From contig NZ_SULM01000006.1 of NCBI RefSeq assembly GCF_005250615.1, positions 124,001-188,000 of the forward strand: a stretch of DNA of 64,000 bases. Direction: 5' to 3'. Positions 8,807 to 20,908 of this stretch are shown here, piece by piece (within the stretch, counting starts at the first letter, position 1; the number at the start of each line of letters is the position of its first letter). The translations under genes were made by a program, and so were the position numbers. The DNA comes from Pseudomonas rhizoryzae. GTDB taxonomy: Bacteria > Pseudomonadota > Gammaproteobacteria > Pseudomonadales > Pseudomonadaceae. The notes under the pieces were generated by a model. The model was not told the DNA's origin and did not search any database. It saw nothing but the letters and a program-made list of their open reading frames with translations.

Positions 8807-9703
8807 TCAGCTGTTAGCCGGCGGCGCCGTGAGGGTCGCCGTTTCGCGTTCGCGCTGGGTGATCTCGGAGGCCGTGGCGTCCATGGCTTCCTGCAGGCCC
8901 TGCAGCCGCTTCTTCTCGGCACGGCGGGTGAAGTACCAGGCGAAGAAGGTGAACAGCGAGACCGCCAGCAGGATGAGGCTGGCGATGGCGTTGATCTCCG
9001 GCTTCACGCCCAGGCGTACGGCAGAGAACACTTCCATCGGCAAGGTGGTCGAGCCGGGACCGGAGACGAAGCTCGCCAACACCAGGTCGTCCAGCGACAG
9101 GGCGAAGGACATCATGCCGCCCGCCGCCAGCGAGGGGGCGATCATGGGAATGGTGATCAGCAAGAACACCTTCCACGGCCGCGCGCCCAGGTCCATGGCC
9201 GCTTCCTCGATGGACAGGTCCAGCTCGCGCAGGCGCGCCGACACCACCACCGCCACGTAGGACGAGCAGAAGCTGGTGTGGGCGATCCAGATGGTGGCCA
9301 CGCCACGATCCTGCGGCCAGCCGATCAGTTGCGCCATGGAGACGAACAGCAGCAGCAGCGACAGACCGGTGATCACCTCGGGCATCACCAGCGGCGCCGT
9401 CACCATGCCGCCGAACAGGGTGCGACCGCGAAAGCGCGGAATACGGGTCAGCACGAAAGCCGCCAGGGTACCCAGGATCACCGAGGAAATGGCCGTATAG
9501 AAGGCGATTTCCAGGGAGCGGAACACGGCGCCCATCAGCTGGCTGTTGTCCACCAGGCCGACGTACCACTTCACCGACCAGCCGCCCCAGACGGTCACCA
9601 GGCGCGATTCGTTGAAGGAGTAGATGACCAGGATGACCATCGGCAAGTAGATGAACAGCAGCCCGAGCACCAGCATCAGGTTGGTGAACTTGAGGCCTCT
9701 CAT
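8807..9703 (-). CDS. spuH: polyamine ABC transporter permease SpuH (PotI-like)
   Basis: 298 residues and six membrane segments. It carries the permease EAA loop EEAAMDLGARPWKVFLLITIP that contacts the ATPase. It belongs to the PotC/PotI group of polyamine permeases. Last gene of the spuABCDEFGH operon; its ATG overlaps the spuG stop (ATGA). The C-terminus (from about residue 265) is a charged cytoplasmic tail. The stop codon sits directly against the tandem array, so transcription probably runs through the repeats towards thyA. Confidence 0.93.
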   Translation of the reverse strand: MRGLKFTNLMLVLGLLFIYLPMVILVIYSFNESRLVTVWGGWSVKWYVGLVDNSQLMGAVFRSLEIAFYTAISSVILGTLAAFVLTRIPRFRGRTLFGGMVTAPLVMPEVITGLSLLLLFVSMAQLIGWPQDRGVATIWIAHTSFCSSYVAVVVSARLRELDLSIEEAAMDLGARPWKVFLLITIPMIAPSLAAGGMMSFALSLDDLVLASFVSGPGSTTLPMEVFSAVRLGVKPEINAIASLILLAVSLFTFFAWYFTRRAEKKRLQGLQEAMDATASEITQRERETATLTAPPANS

Positions 9704-10608
9704 AGCTTGCCCTCCAGTTCCTTGGCTTGGTTTCTGTTGAACAGCACGATGGGCACGATGAGGATCAGCAGCATCAACACCGCCAGGGCGGACGCCACCG
9801 GCCAGTCGCGATTGTTGAAGAATTCCTGCCAGAGCACCCGGCCGATCATCAGGGTTTCCGGGCCCCCGAGCAGCTCGGGAATGACGAACTCGCCCACCGC
9901 CGGGATGAACACCAGCATGCAGCCGGCGATGATGCCGTTCTTCGACAGCGGCACGGTGATCTTCCAGAAGCTGGTGAAGCGGCTGGCGCCCAGGTCCGCC
10001 GCGGCTTCCAGCAGGGTCAGGTCGTGCTTCACCAGGTTGGCGAACAGCGGCAGGATCATGAACGGCAGGTAGGAATAGACGATGCCCAGGTACACCGCGA
10101 AGTTGGTGTTGAGCATCTGCAGCGGGCTGCTGATGACGCCCAGGCTCATCAGGAAGCTATTGATCAGGCCGTTGGTGGAAAGCAGCCCCATCCAGGCATA
10201 GACGCGGATCAGGATCGCCGTCCAGGTCGGCATCATGATCAGCAGCAGCAACACTGTCTGCTTCTCGCGACTGGCCCGGGCGATGGCATAGGCCATGGGA
10301 TAGCCGATCAGCAGGCAGATCAGGGTGCTTATACCGGCGATCTTCAAAGAGCCGAGATAGGCGTCCAGATACAGCGGATCGCCGGTGAACATCAGGTAGT
10401 TGCCGAAGTTGAGCGCAATGTCCAACTGTTGGTCGGCGTAGCTGAACAACTCGGTATAGGGCGGAATGGCCACGTCTGCCAGCGAAAAACTGATCTTGAG
10501 CACGATCAGGAACGGCAGCAGGAAGAACAGGAAAAGCCAGACGAAGGGCACGCCGATGGTCAGGCGGCGGCCATCGAGCAGGCGCTTGAGCAAGGGAGGT
10601 TTGGTCAT
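9700..10608 (-). CDS. spuG: polyamine ABC transporter permease SpuG (PotH-like)
   Basis: 302 residues, six transmembrane segments after a short basic N-terminus (MTKPPLLKRLLDGRRL). The EAA motif is LLEAAADLGASRFTSFWKIT. A periplasmic region between the first two membrane spans (about residues 45-85) is typical of PotB/PotH. It pairs with SpuH to form the channel for putrescine/spermidine uptake. Both ends overlap neighbours by ATGA, so spuF-spuG-spuH are translationally coupled. Confidence 0.93.
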   Translation of the reverse strand: MTKPPLLKRLLDGRRLTIGVPFVWLFLFFLLPFLIVLKISFSLADVAIPPYTELFSYADQQLDIALNFGNYLMFTGDPLYLDAYLGSLKIAGISTLICLLIGYPMAYAIARASREKQTVLLLLIMMPTWTAILIRVYAWMGLLSTNGLINSFLMSLGVISSPLQMLNTNFAVYLGIVYSYLPFMILPLFANLVKHDLTLLEAAADLGASRFTSFWKITVPLSKNGIIAGCMLVFIPAVGEFVIPELLGGPETLMIGRVLWQEFFNNRDWPVASALAVLMLLILIVPIVLFNRNQAKELEGKL

Positions 10609-11759
10609 GCTTGCAGTACCACGCCGCTGTCGTCTTCCCAGTACACCACTACGGAATCATCCCAGGTGGGTCGCTTGCCGAGGCGCTCGGCGTTGGCAAT
10701 GAAACACTGGACGATCGGACCGGTAGCGAGCTTGACGTAATACACCGAGTGACCGCCCAGGTAGGCGATATCGTGCACGGTGCCGCTGCACCAGTTGTAG
10801 TCAGGGTGTTCATGATCCGCCGGCAGGCTGGTGCCCATCAGCAGCTTCTCCGGCCGTAGCGCGAAGGTGATCTGCTTTTCCTGGGCCCGGGTGCTGATGC
10901 CGTGGCCGATGTAGATCGGTCGCTCCAGCTGCGGACTCTGGATGATGGCATGGTCGGCGCCGTCGTCGACCAGCTCGCCGTCGAAGAGGTTGACGCTGCC
11001 GATGAACTCGCAGACCAGCCGGCTCGCCGGGGTCTCGTAGATGTCCATGGGGCTGCCCACCTGGGCGATCCAGCCCAGGTGCATGATGGCGATGCGCTCG
11101 GCCATGGTCATGGCCTCTTCCTGGTCGTGGGTCACCATCACGCAGGTCACGCCCACGCGCTCGATGATCTCCACCAGTTCCAGCTGCATCTGCGAGCGCA
11201 GCTTCTTGTCCAGGGCGCCCATGGGTTCGTCGAGCAAGAGCAGTTTGGGCCGCTTGGCCAGGGAACGTGCCAGGGCCACCCGCTGGCGCTGGCCACCGGA
11301 GAGCTGGTGCGGCTTGCGCTTGGCGTACTGGGTCATGTGCACCAGCTTGAGCATCTCGGCCACCCGGGCGTCGATCTCGGCCTTGGGCAGCTTGTCCTGC
11401 TTGAGGCCGAAGGCGATGTTCTGCTCCACACTCATGTGCGGGAACAGCGCATAGGACTGGAACATCATGTTGATCGGCCGCTCGTAGGGCGGCATGTCGG
11501 TGATGTCCACGCCATCGAGGAAGATGCGGCCCTCGCTGGGTCGCTCGAAGCCGGCCAGCATGCGCAGCAGGGTCGACTTGCCCGAGCCGGAGCCGCCGAG
11601 CAAGGCGAAGATCTCGCCCTTGTTGATGGTCAGGGAGACGTCGTCGACCGCGACGGTTTCGTCGAATTTCTTGGTGACCCGGTCGATCTTGACCAGGACT
11701 TCCTTGGCTTTCTTGTCGCCGGTGGCGGCTTTCTTGAAGGCACTGGTGGCAGTCGCCAT
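10605..11759 (-). CDS. spuF: polyamine ABC transporter ATPase SpuF (PotG-like)
   Basis: 384 residues from the ATG at 11759. An ATG two codons upstream sits too close to the GGGGAG ribosome site. Walker A GGSGSGKST, ABC signature LSGGQRQRV, Walker B KLLLLDEPMGAL and switch His (VTHDQEEAM) are all intact. A C-terminal TOBE-like regulatory domain follows (about 290-384), as in PotA/PotG. It powers the SpuGH permease with SpuD or SpuE as substrate receptor. The 54-bp gap to spuE and overlap with spuG fit one operon. Confidence 0.95.
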   Translation of the reverse strand: MATATSAFKKAATGDKKAKEVLVKIDRVTKKFDETVAVDDVSLTINKGEIFALLGGSGSGKSTLLRMLAGFERPSEGRIFLDGVDITDMPPYERPINMMFQSYALFPHMSVEQNIAFGLKQDKLPKAEIDARVAEMLKLVHMTQYAKRKPHQLSGGQRQRVALARSLAKRPKLLLLDEPMGALDKKLRSQMQLELVEIIERVGVTCVMVTHDQEEAMTMAERIAIMHLGWIAQVGSPMDIYETPASRLVCEFIGSVNLFDGELVDDGADHAIIQSPQLERPIYIGHGISTRAQEKQITFALRPEKLLMGTSLPADHEHPDYNWCSGTVHDIAYLGGHSVYYVKLATGPIVQCFIANAERLGKRPTWDDSVVVYWEDDSGVVLQA

Positions 11760-11813
11760 GTACATCTCCCCAGGAAAATCGGGGACCGGCCGGGCCGGTC
11801 CGCTTAGCGTTGG

Positions 11814-12944
<1,131 letters not shown>

Positions 12945-13023
12945 TCAGCGGTCCATACAGACGGACGGCACGCCAGAGAGGTCTCCGGCGTGCCGTCCTG
13001 TCATCCGCACGCGGCGGCAGACA

Positions 13024-14142
<1,119 letters not shown>

Positions 14143-14230
14143 TCAGCGTATGGTCTTTTGTTTCGGTGCGCGGCCAGCGCCCGCGCGCAGTCTGGCAAGG
14201 TCCGCCGCTCGGCTCAAGCCTTGCAGGCCA

Positions 14231-15589
14231 TCAGCCACGTTCGCGCAGCACCGCATGGGTCTGATCGAGACTCCGGCGAGCCAGGGTGACCAGCTCGTCG
14301 ATGGACTCGTGGGTGATGACCAAGGGTGGTGCAATGATCATGGTATCGCCCACCGCCCGCATCACCAGACCGTTGCGGAAGCAGTGCTCGCGGCAGAGCA
14401 TGCCGGCCCCGCCCTCGTAGCGAGTCCGCGTCTGCTTGTCGCGTACCAGCTCCAGCGCGGCGAGCATGCCGACGCCACGGGTCTCTCCCACCAGGGGGTG
14501 ATCCGCCAGCTCGGCCCAGCGTTTCTGCAAATAGGGTGCCGTGCTACTGCGGACCCGGTCGACGATGCCTTCGTCACGCAGGATGCGAATGTTCTCCAGC
14601 GCCACGGCCGCAGCCACCGGATGCCCGGAATAGGTGAAGCCGTGATAGAACTCGCCACCTTCGTCCAGCACCTTGACCACCTCGTCGCGCACCACCACGC
14701 CGCCCATGGGCACGTAGCCGGACGTGAGGCCCTTGGCGATGGGCATGAGGTCCGGGGCATTGCCGTAGTACTGGCTGCCGAACCACTCGCCGGTCCGGCC
14801 AAAGCCGCAGATGACCTCGTCGGCGATGAAGAGGATGTCGTACTTGGCGAGGATCTGGCGCACCCGCGGCCAGTAGCTCTCCGGCGGAATGACCACCCCA
14901 CCGGCGCCCTGAATCGGCTCGGCGATGAAGGCGGCGACCCGTTCTTCACCGACTTCGAGGATCTTTTGCTCCAACTGATTGGCCGCCCAGATACCGAACT
15001 CCTCCGGGCTCATCTCGCCGCCTTCGCCGAACCAGTAGGGCTGCGGGATGTGCACGATGTCGGGGAGCAGGCCACCCTGCTCGTGCATCGCCGCCATGCC
15101 GCCCAGGCTGGCACCCGCCATGGTCGAGCCGTGGTAGCCGTTCCAGCGGCCAATGACCACCCGCTTCTCCGGCTGGCCCTTGATCGCCCAATAATGGCGC
15201 ACCAGGCGCAGTACGGTGTCGTTGGCTTCCGAGCCCGAGCCGGTGAAGAAGACGTGGTTCATGCCTTCCGGTGCCAGTTCGGCGATGGCCTCGGCCAGTT
15301 CCAGCGCCGGCGGGTGGGCGGTCTGGAAGAACAGGTTGTAGTAGGGCAGTTCGCGCATCTGTCGGCTGGCGGCCTCCACCAGTTCCTCACGACCGTAGCC
15401 CACGTTGACGCACCACAGCCCGGCCATGCCGTCGAGAATACGCTGGCCGTCACTGTCCCAGAGGTGTACTCCGGAGGCCTTGGTGATGATACGCGCGCCC
15501 TTTTCATTGAGCTGGCGGTAGTCGGTGAAGGGCGCCAGCAGATGCCGGCGACTCAGATCCTGCCAATGGGCGGTGGTAAAGGTAGTCAC
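14231..15589 (-). CDS. spuC: putrescine/polyamine-pyruvate aminotransferase SpuC
   Basis: 452 residues, GTG start with a GGAGAGG site. Class III PLP aminotransferase: [20 protein letters not shown] binds PLP phosphate, [18 protein letters not shown] holds the PLP-nitrogen Asp, and the Schiff-base Lys lies in [17 protein letters not shown]. The N-terminal [20 protein letters not shown] is typical of SpuC. It transfers the amino group of putrescine (or related amines) to pyruvate in the cytoplasm, giving an aminoaldehyde. In the spu operon it offers a transaminase route beside the glutamylation route. Confidence 0.94.
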   Translation of the reverse strand: MTTFTTAHWQDLSRRHLLAPFTDYRQLNEKGARIITKASGVHLWDSDGQRILDGMAGLWCVNVGYGREELVEAASRQMRELPYYNLFFQTAHPPALELAEAIAELAPEGMNHVFFTGSGSEANDTVLRLVRHYWAIKGQPEKRVVIGRWNGYHGSTMAGASLGGMAAMHEQGGLLPDIVHIPQPYWFGEGGEMSPEEFGIWAANQLEQKILEVGEERVAAFIAEPIQGAGGVVIPPESYWPRVRQILAKYDILFIADEVICGFGRTGEWFGSQYYGNAPDLMPIAKGLTSGYVPMGGVVVRDEVVKVLDEGGEFYHGFTYSGHPVAAAVALENIRILRDEGIVDRVRSSTAPYLQKRWAELADHPLVGETRGVGMLAALELVRDKQTRTRYEGGAGMLCREHCFRNGLVMRAVGDTMIIAPPLVITHESIDELVTLARRSLDQTHAVLRERG

Positions 15590-15611
15590 GAAGCCTCTCC
15601 TCGGATCGCGC

Positions 15612-16970
15612 TCAGACGCTGAGCAGCAGGAATTCCCGCTCCCACGAACTGATCACGCGCTTGTAATTCTCGTGTTCGGCGCGCTTCACCGCGACGTAGC
15701 CGCGGGTGAAGCGATTGCCCAGATAGCGTTCCAGGGTCGCCGACTGCTCCATGCGCTCCAGGGCCGCTTCCAGGGTCAGCGGCAGGCGCAAGTTGCGCCG
15801 CTCGTAACCACGCCCCTGCACCGGCGCGCTCGGCTCCACGCCCTCCGCCATGCCCAGGTAGCCACACAGCAGGCTGGCCGCGAGAGCCAGATAGGGGTTG
15901 GCGTCGGCGCCGGCCAGGCGGTTCTCCACACGGCGATTCTGCGGATCGGATTCCGGCACCCGCAGGCCGACGGTACGGTTCTCCTCGCCCCACTCCACAT
16001 TCACCGGCGCCGAGGTGTCGGGCAGGAAGCGGCGGAAGGAATTGACGTTGGGTGCGAACAGCGGCAACGCCTCGGGGATGTACTTCTGCAAGCCGCCGAT
16101 GTGGTGCAGGAACAGCTCGCTCATGCTGCCGTCGGGATTGGAGAACACCGTCTTGCCGGTCTTGAGGTCCACCACGCTCTGGTGCAGGTGCATGGCGCTG
16201 CCCGGCTCGCCGGTCATGGGCTTGGCCATGAAGGTGGCGGTCACGTTGTGCTTGAGCGCCGCCTCGCGCAGGGTGCGCTTGAAGACGAAGATCTGATCGG
16301 CCAGGTGCAGCGGATCGCCATGGCGGAAGTTGATCTCCATCTGGGCGGTGCCTTCCTCGTGGATCAGGGTATCCAGATCCAGCTCCTGGGCCTCGCACCA
16401 GTCGTACATGTCTTCGAACAGCGGGTCGAACTCGTTGGCGGCATCGATGGAGAAGGACTGGCGCCCGGTCTCCTGGCGACCGGAGCGACCCACCGGCGGT
16501 TGCAAGGGATAGTCGGGGTCGTCGCTGCGCTTGGTCAGGTAGAACTCCATCTCCGGCGCGACGATGGGCTGCCAGCCGCGCTCGGCATAGAGCTTGAGCA
16601 CCTTCTTGAGCAGATTGCGCGGCGACAGCTCGATAGGGATGCCGCGCTTGTCATAGGTGTCATGGATCACCAGAGCGGTGGGCTCCAGCGCCCAGGGCAC
16701 CAGGAACACCGCCCGGTCGTCCGGCCGGCAGTGCATGTCGATGTCGGCCGGGTCGAGCAACTCGTAGTAGATGTCGTCATCGACATAGTCGCCGGTCACG
16801 CTCTGCAGGAGCACGCTCTCCGGCAGGCGCATCCCCTTTTCGTTGAGGAACTTGGCGGTGGGGGAAATCTTGCCGCGGGCGATACCGGTCAGGTCGGCGA
16901 CCAGGCATTCCACTTCGGTGATCTTGCGTTCTTTCAACCAGGCGGTCAGCCGGTCAAGCGGGGTGCTCAT
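15612..16970 (-). CDS. spuB: gamma-glutamyl-polyamine synthetase SpuB (glutamine synthetase fold)
   Basis: 452 residues from the ATG at 16970 (GAGGT five bases upstream); a longer in-frame extension is not family-like. Glutamine synthetase motifs are present: EMEFYL and [11 protein letters not shown] for metal binding, [17 protein letters not shown], and [13 protein letters not shown]. This PuuA-like group ligates glutamate to a polyamine or monoamine with ATP instead of ammonia. It is the first committed step of the glutamylated polyamine route. Upstream of spuC by 22 bp. Confidence 0.93.
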   Translation of the reverse strand: MSTPLDRLTAWLKERKITEVECLVADLTGIARGKISPTAKFLNEKGMRLPESVLLQSVTGDYVDDDIYYELLDPADIDMHCRPDDRAVFLVPWALEPTALVIHDTYDKRGIPIELSPRNLLKKVLKLYAERGWQPIVAPEMEFYLTKRSDDPDYPLQPPVGRSGRQETGRQSFSIDAANEFDPLFEDMYDWCEAQELDLDTLIHEEGTAQMEINFRHGDPLHLADQIFVFKRTLREAALKHNVTATFMAKPMTGEPGSAMHLHQSVVDLKTGKTVFSNPDGSMSELFLHHIGGLQKYIPEALPLFAPNVNSFRRFLPDTSAPVNVEWGEENRTVGLRVPESDPQNRRVENRLAGADANPYLALAASLLCGYLGMAEGVEPSAPVQGRGYERRNLRLPLTLEAALERMEQSATLERYLGNRFTRGYVAVKRAEHENYKRVISSWEREFLLLSV

Positions 16971-17004
16971 AAAGACCTCGAAGGTTCGAGCGGGATAGAC
17001 AGCA

Positions 17005-17754
17005 TCAACGAGCGGCCGCACGCTCCTGGCAAGCGGTGCCGAACGCCTTGAACAAGGCAAGGTACACGGGATGGCTGCGCACCTGCCATTCCGGGTGCCA
17101 CTGCACGCCGCAGGCGAAGGTACGGGCATCCTTGACCGAAACGGCTTCGATCAGGCCGTCGGGGGCGAGCGCCTCGGCACGCAGGCCAGGCGCGAGGCGG
17201 TCGATACCCTGGCCGTGGATGGAATTCACCTCGAAGCGTGCCGGCAGCGCCAGCGCCTCGAACACCCCGCCAGGCTGGACCTCGACTTGATGGTGCAGGC
17301 CGTAATGCTCTTCCAGCGTCTCGCCACGCTCGCGGTGATCCATGAAGGGTCCGGCTTCGTGCACCTTCTGGTGCAGGCTACCGCCGAAGGCCACGTTCAT
17401 CTCTTGGAAACCCCGGCAGATGCCCAGTACCGGAACCCCTGCGGCCACCGCTGCCCGCAGCAGCGGCAGGGTCACGGCATCGCGGGCGGCATCGTGCAGG
17501 GTACCGGGCTCGCTGGGAGTCCCTTGGTAGTGGTGGGGCTCGACATTGGACGGCGACCCGGTGAACAGCAAGCCGTCGAGCCGTTCGACCAGGGCCTCGG
17601 TGGCAATCAGCTCGGCCAGGGCGGGAATCACCAGGGGCATGCCCTCGGCCCCCTCCACCACGGCCCGCAAATACTTGTCGCCAGCGATGTGAAAGGGATG
17701 CAGACCGAGTTGCTTGGTACAGGCTGTAACACCGATGAGCGGCAGCGCAGGCAT
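17005..17754 (-). CDS. spuA: gamma-glutamyl-GABA hydrolase SpuA (PuuD-like)
   Basis: 249 residues from the ATG at 17754; an in-frame ATG at 17781 would add nine residues. Class I glutamine amidotransferase-like peptidase C26: nucleophile Cys113 in LGICRGFQEMN, with the His-Glu pair in GVQWHPEW. Other PuuD-type signatures are TGSPSNVEPHHY and NSIHGQGIDRLAPG. It hydrolyses gamma-glutamyl-GABA to GABA and glutamate, releasing the glutamyl tag added by SpuB. First gene of the leftward spu operon. Confidence 0.92.
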   Translation of the reverse strand: MPALPLIGVTACTKQLGLHPFHIAGDKYLRAVVEGAEGMPLVIPALAELIATEALVERLDGLLFTGSPSNVEPHHYQGTPSEPGTLHDAARDAVTLPLLRAAVAAGVPVLGICRGFQEMNVAFGGSLHQKVHEAGPFMDHRERGETLEEHYGLHHQVEVQPGGVFEALALPARFEVNSIHGQGIDRLAPGLRAEALAPDGLIEAVSVKDARTFACGVQWHPEWQVRSHPVYLALFKAFGTACQERAAAR

Positions 17755-18161
17755 GGGACACCGGGGGTGATCGGGGATCATCCGAGCCTAGTCTTGTTCG
17801 TTTTTTTTCACAACCACCGGCAAAAACTTTCGAGATTCTGCACAGACCCGCCCAAATGCCCCCTATTCCAAGCCGGAAAATGCGCCAAAAATAGGCACCT
17901 CCGCACCACCCGCGGGCACACCTGCCTCCAGTTGACTTTGGCCTGCCTTTCGGATTGACTCCAGTGTGGTAACTCCGCTGATTGATATTTTTAACAGGGG
18001 CGCTGGCAAAGCGTCGGAGCGCAGGCGAGACCGTACTCTCAGGTCGCTGTCGGATCGACAGCGGGCACTCGTGCCCTCACTGCGGTTGGCCCACTGGGCA
18101 AACAGGCGCGTCAGGCGCTAACCGTTTTGTCGAGCGCAGCCAAAAGCAAAGGTGTTTCATC
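17755..18161. promoter_or_regulatory. divergent spuA / spuI control region
   Basis: A 407-bp gene-free stretch between divergent spuA and spuI must hold both promoters. The left part is richer in A/T than its surroundings, with a run of eight T near 17806 and an AAAAA tract near 17823. I could not pick a convincing -35/-10 pair or sigma-54 site. A TTGACT at about 17955 followed by T-rich sequence is a weak rightward candidate. In P. aeruginosa this interval holds polyamine-responsive promoters. Confidence 0.45.
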
Positions 18162-19538
18162 ATGTCGGTACCCCCGCGTGCCGTTCGTTTGGATGAAGCG
18201 ACCGACTTCCTCAGGGAACATCCTGAGGTCCAGTTCGTCGATCTTCTGATTGCGGATATGAATGGCGTGGTGCGTGGTAAACGCATCGAGCGCAACAATC
18301 TGCCCAAAGTCTTCGAGAAAGGAATCAACCTCCCCGCTTCGCTCTTCGCCCTCGATATCACCGGCTCCACCGTCGAAAGCACCGGCCTCGGGCTCGACAT
18401 CGGCGACGCCGACCGCGTCTGCTTCCCCATCACCGGCACCCTCTCCATGGAGCCCTGGCAGAAGCGCCCCACCGCGCAACTGCTGATGACCATGCACGAG
18501 ATGGAAGGCGAGCCCTTCTTCGCCGACCCCCGTGAGGTCCTCCGCCAGGTCGTCCAACGCTTCGACGAACTCGGTCTCACCGTCTGCGCCGCCTTCGAGC
18601 TGGAGTTCTATCTGATCGATCAGGAGAACATCAACGGCCGCCCGCAGCCGCCGCGCTCGCCCATCTCCGGCAAGCGGCCCCAGTCGGTCCAGGTCTATTC
18701 CATGGACGATCTGGACGAATACGCCGACTGCCTGCAGGACATCATCGACGGCGCCCGCGCCCAGGGTATTCCGGCCGACGCCATCGTCGCCGAATCCGCG
18801 CCGGCCCAGTTCGAGGTCAACCTCAACCACGTTGCCGATCCGATCAAGGCCTGCGACTACGCCGTGCTGCTCAAGCGCCTGATCAAGAACGTCGCCTACG
18901 ACCATGAGATGGACACCACCTTCATGGCCAAGCCCTACCCGGGCCAGGCAGGCAATGGCTTGCACGTGCACATTTCCCTGCTGGACAAGGATGGCCATAA
19001 CATCTTTGCCGGCGAGGATCCCGAGCAGAACGCCGCGTTGCGTCACGCCATCGGCGGTGTGCTCGAGACCCTACCGGCCTGCATGGCCTTCCTCTGCCCC
19101 AACGTGAACAGCTATCGCCGCTTCGGCTCGCAGTTCTTCGTGCCCAATGCCCCGAGTTGGGGCCTGGACAACCGCACCACCGCCCTGCGCGTGCCTACCG
19201 GTACACCGGAAGCGCACCGCATCGAGCACCGGGTAGCAGGCGCCGACGCCAATCCCTACCTGCTGCTGGCTGGCGTCCTCGCCGGCGTCCACCACGGCAT
19301 CACGCGGCAGATCGAGCCCGGCCCGGTCACCGAGGGCAACTCCTACGAGCAGCACGAGCAGAGCCTGCCGAACAACCTGCGCGATGCCCTGCGCTACCTG
19401 GACGACAGCTCGGTGATGGCCGAATACATCGATCCCAAGTACATCGACATCTTCGTCGCCTGCAAGGAACACGAGCTGGAGGAGTTCGAGCACTCCATCT
19501 CCGACCTCGAGTACAACTGGTACCTGCACACCGTCTAA
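18162..19538 (+). CDS. spuI: gamma-glutamyl-polyamine synthetase SpuI (glutamine synthetase fold)
   Basis: 458 residues; ATG at 18162 with AAAGG upstream. A long in-frame extension from 17982 lacks any family pattern. The protein has the PuuA-type glutamine synthetase catalytic segments: [55 protein letters not shown]. It is paralogous to SpuB and probably ligates glutamate to a different amine range. Divergent from spuA, as in P. aeruginosa. Followed by a GC-rich hairpin and then aguA. Confidence 0.93.
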   Translation: MSVPPRAVRLDEATDFLREHPEVQFVDLLIADMNGVVRGKRIERNNLPKVFEKGINLPASLFALDITGSTVESTGLGLDIGDADRVCFPITGTLSMEPWQKRPTAQLLMTMHEMEGEPFFADPREVLRQVVQRFDELGLTVCAAFELEFYLIDQENINGRPQPPRSPISGKRPQSVQVYSMDDLDEYADCLQDIIDGARAQGIPADAIVAESAPAQFEVNLNHVADPIKACDYAVLLKRLIKNVAYDHEMDTTFMAKPYPGQAGNGLHVHISLLDKDGHNIFAGEDPEQNAALRHAIGGVLETLPACMAFLCPNVNSYRRFGSQFFVPNAPSWGLDNRTTALRVPTGTPEAHRIEHRVAGADANPYLLLAGVLAGVHHGITRQIEPGPVTEGNSYEQHEQSLPNNLRDALRYLDDSSVMAEYIDPKYIDIFVACKEHELEEFEHSISDLEYNWYLHTV

Positions 19539-19546
19539 GCGGGACT

Positions 19547-19571
19547 GCCGACCGGTTTCGCACCGGTCGGC
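19547..19571 (+). terminator. hairpin after spuI
   Basis: Perfect 10-bp stem GCCGACCGGT / ACCGGTCGGC with a TTCGC loop, nine bases after the spuI stop. The following bases (CGTTGTCTC) are not a proper T-run, so it may be an inefficient terminator or an mRNA-stabilising hairpin. Confidence 0.6.
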
Positions 19572-19749
19572 CGTTGTCTCCGCCCGATACGGCCGCCTGC
19601 TCGCCTGACGCTCCTAGCTCCATAGGAGATAGACTGCGCCTCTCGAATACCCATGCAGCACCCGCCGCAGCCCTCGTGCTTCACAGCCGAGGCGTCTGCC
19701 GGCCCTGCCCTTTTCAGCCCACGAAGACTCTGGACGGAGAGCCTCGCCC

Positions 19750-20847
19750 ATGACCACCCTCACCACGCCGCGCGCCGACGGCTTCCATATGCCGGCCGAA
19801 TGGGCCGATCAGTGCCAGATCTGGATGATCTGGCCCGAGCGCCCGGACAACTGGCGCCTGGGTGGCAAGCCTGCCCAGGCGGCCTTCACCGCGGTCGCCC
19901 AGGCCATCGCTCGCTTCGAGCCGGTCACCGTCGGCGCCTCTGCGGGCCAATACGAGAATGCCCGCGCGCGCTTGCAGCACCCGAACATCCGCGTGGTGGA
20001 GATCAGCAACGATGACGCCTGGTGCCGCGACACCGGCCCCACCTTCGTCAGCGACGGCCAGGGCGGCGTACGGGGCGTGGATTGGAGCTTCAACGCCTGG
20101 GGCGGCCTGGACGGCGGCCTCTACTTCCCCTGGCAGCGCGACGACCAGGTGGCGGGCAAGATCCTGGCGATCGAGAACCTGCCGGGCTATCGCACGCCGG
20201 ACTTCGTCCTGGAAGGCGGCTCCATCCACGTGGATGGCGAAGGCACCCTGATCACCACCGAGGAATGCCTGCTCAACCCCAACCGCAATCCGCATCTGGA
20301 TCGCCAGCAGATCGAGCGCTACCTGAGCGACTACCTGGCGGTGGACAAGGTCATCTGGCTGCCTCACGGCCTCTACAACGACGAGACTAATGGCCACGTG
20401 GACAACTTCTGCTGCTACGTGCGGCCGGGTGAGGTGCTGCTGAGCTGGTGTGACGATGAAGCAGACCCGAATTACAGCCGCTGCCGCGAAGCGCTGGCCG
20501 TGCTGGAGCGCGAGACCGACGCCCGCGGTCGTGCCTTCAAGGTGCACCGGATCGTCACCCCCGGCCCGCTGTTCGCCAGCGAGGAAGAGTGCCGCGACGT
20601 GGATGCCTGCCTGGGTACCCAGCCACGCCGCGCCGGTGAGCGCCTGGCGGCCTCCTACGTCAACTTCCTGATCGTCAACGGCGGCATCATCGCCCCGACC
20701 TTCGACGTCCCCGAGGATGCCGAGGCCCTGCGCACCCTGCAGGCCTGCTTCCCGGAGCACGAGGTGGTGCAGGTACCCGGCCGCGAGATCCTGCTGGGCG
20801 GTGGCAACATCCACTGCATCACCCAACAGCAGCCGACCGGCCGCTGA
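19750..20847 (+). CDS. aguA: agmatine deiminase
   Basis: 365 residues. Family motifs: [63 protein letters not shown], and the catalytic Cys356 in [11 protein letters not shown]. It converts agmatine to N-carbamoylputrescine plus ammonia, in the arginine decarboxylase route to putrescine. Usually it is paired with aguB (N-carbamoylputrescine amidase). Here aguA stands alone between spuI and the porin gene, so the next enzyme must be encoded elsewhere. Full length and intact. Confidence 0.95.
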   Translation: MTTLTTPRADGFHMPAEWADQCQIWMIWPERPDNWRLGGKPAQAAFTAVAQAIARFEPVTVGASAGQYENARARLQHPNIRVVEISNDDAWCRDTGPTFVSDGQGGVRGVDWSFNAWGGLDGGLYFPWQRDDQVAGKILAIENLPGYRTPDFVLEGGSIHVDGEGTLITTEECLLNPNRNPHLDRQQIERYLSDYLAVDKVIWLPHGLYNDETNGHVDNFCCYVRPGEVLLSWCDDEADPNYSRCREALAVLERETDARGRAFKVHRIVTPGPLFASEEECRDVDACLGTQPRRAGERLAASYVNFLIVNGGIIAPTFDVPEDAEALRTLQACFPEHEVVQVPGREILLGGGNIHCITQQQPTGR

Positions 20848-20865
20848 TTTTCCGGCGCCAACGGA

Positions 20866-20893
20866 AAAGCCCGTCTCGCGACGGGCTTTTTCT
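20866..20893. terminator. bidirectional terminator between aguA and the porin gene
   Basis: Stem AAGCCCGTC (20868-20876) / GACGGGCTT (20880-20888) with a three-base loop, followed by TTTCTT on the + strand and preceded by AAAA (a U-run on the minus strand). It suits both convergent genes. Confidence 0.88.
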
Positions 20894-20908
20894 TGACCTG
20901 GACGCGGC

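Noticed and set aside
8744-10072. 442-codon plus-strand frame starting in the tandem array
   Set aside because: Antisense to spuH and spuG, with low-complexity composition.
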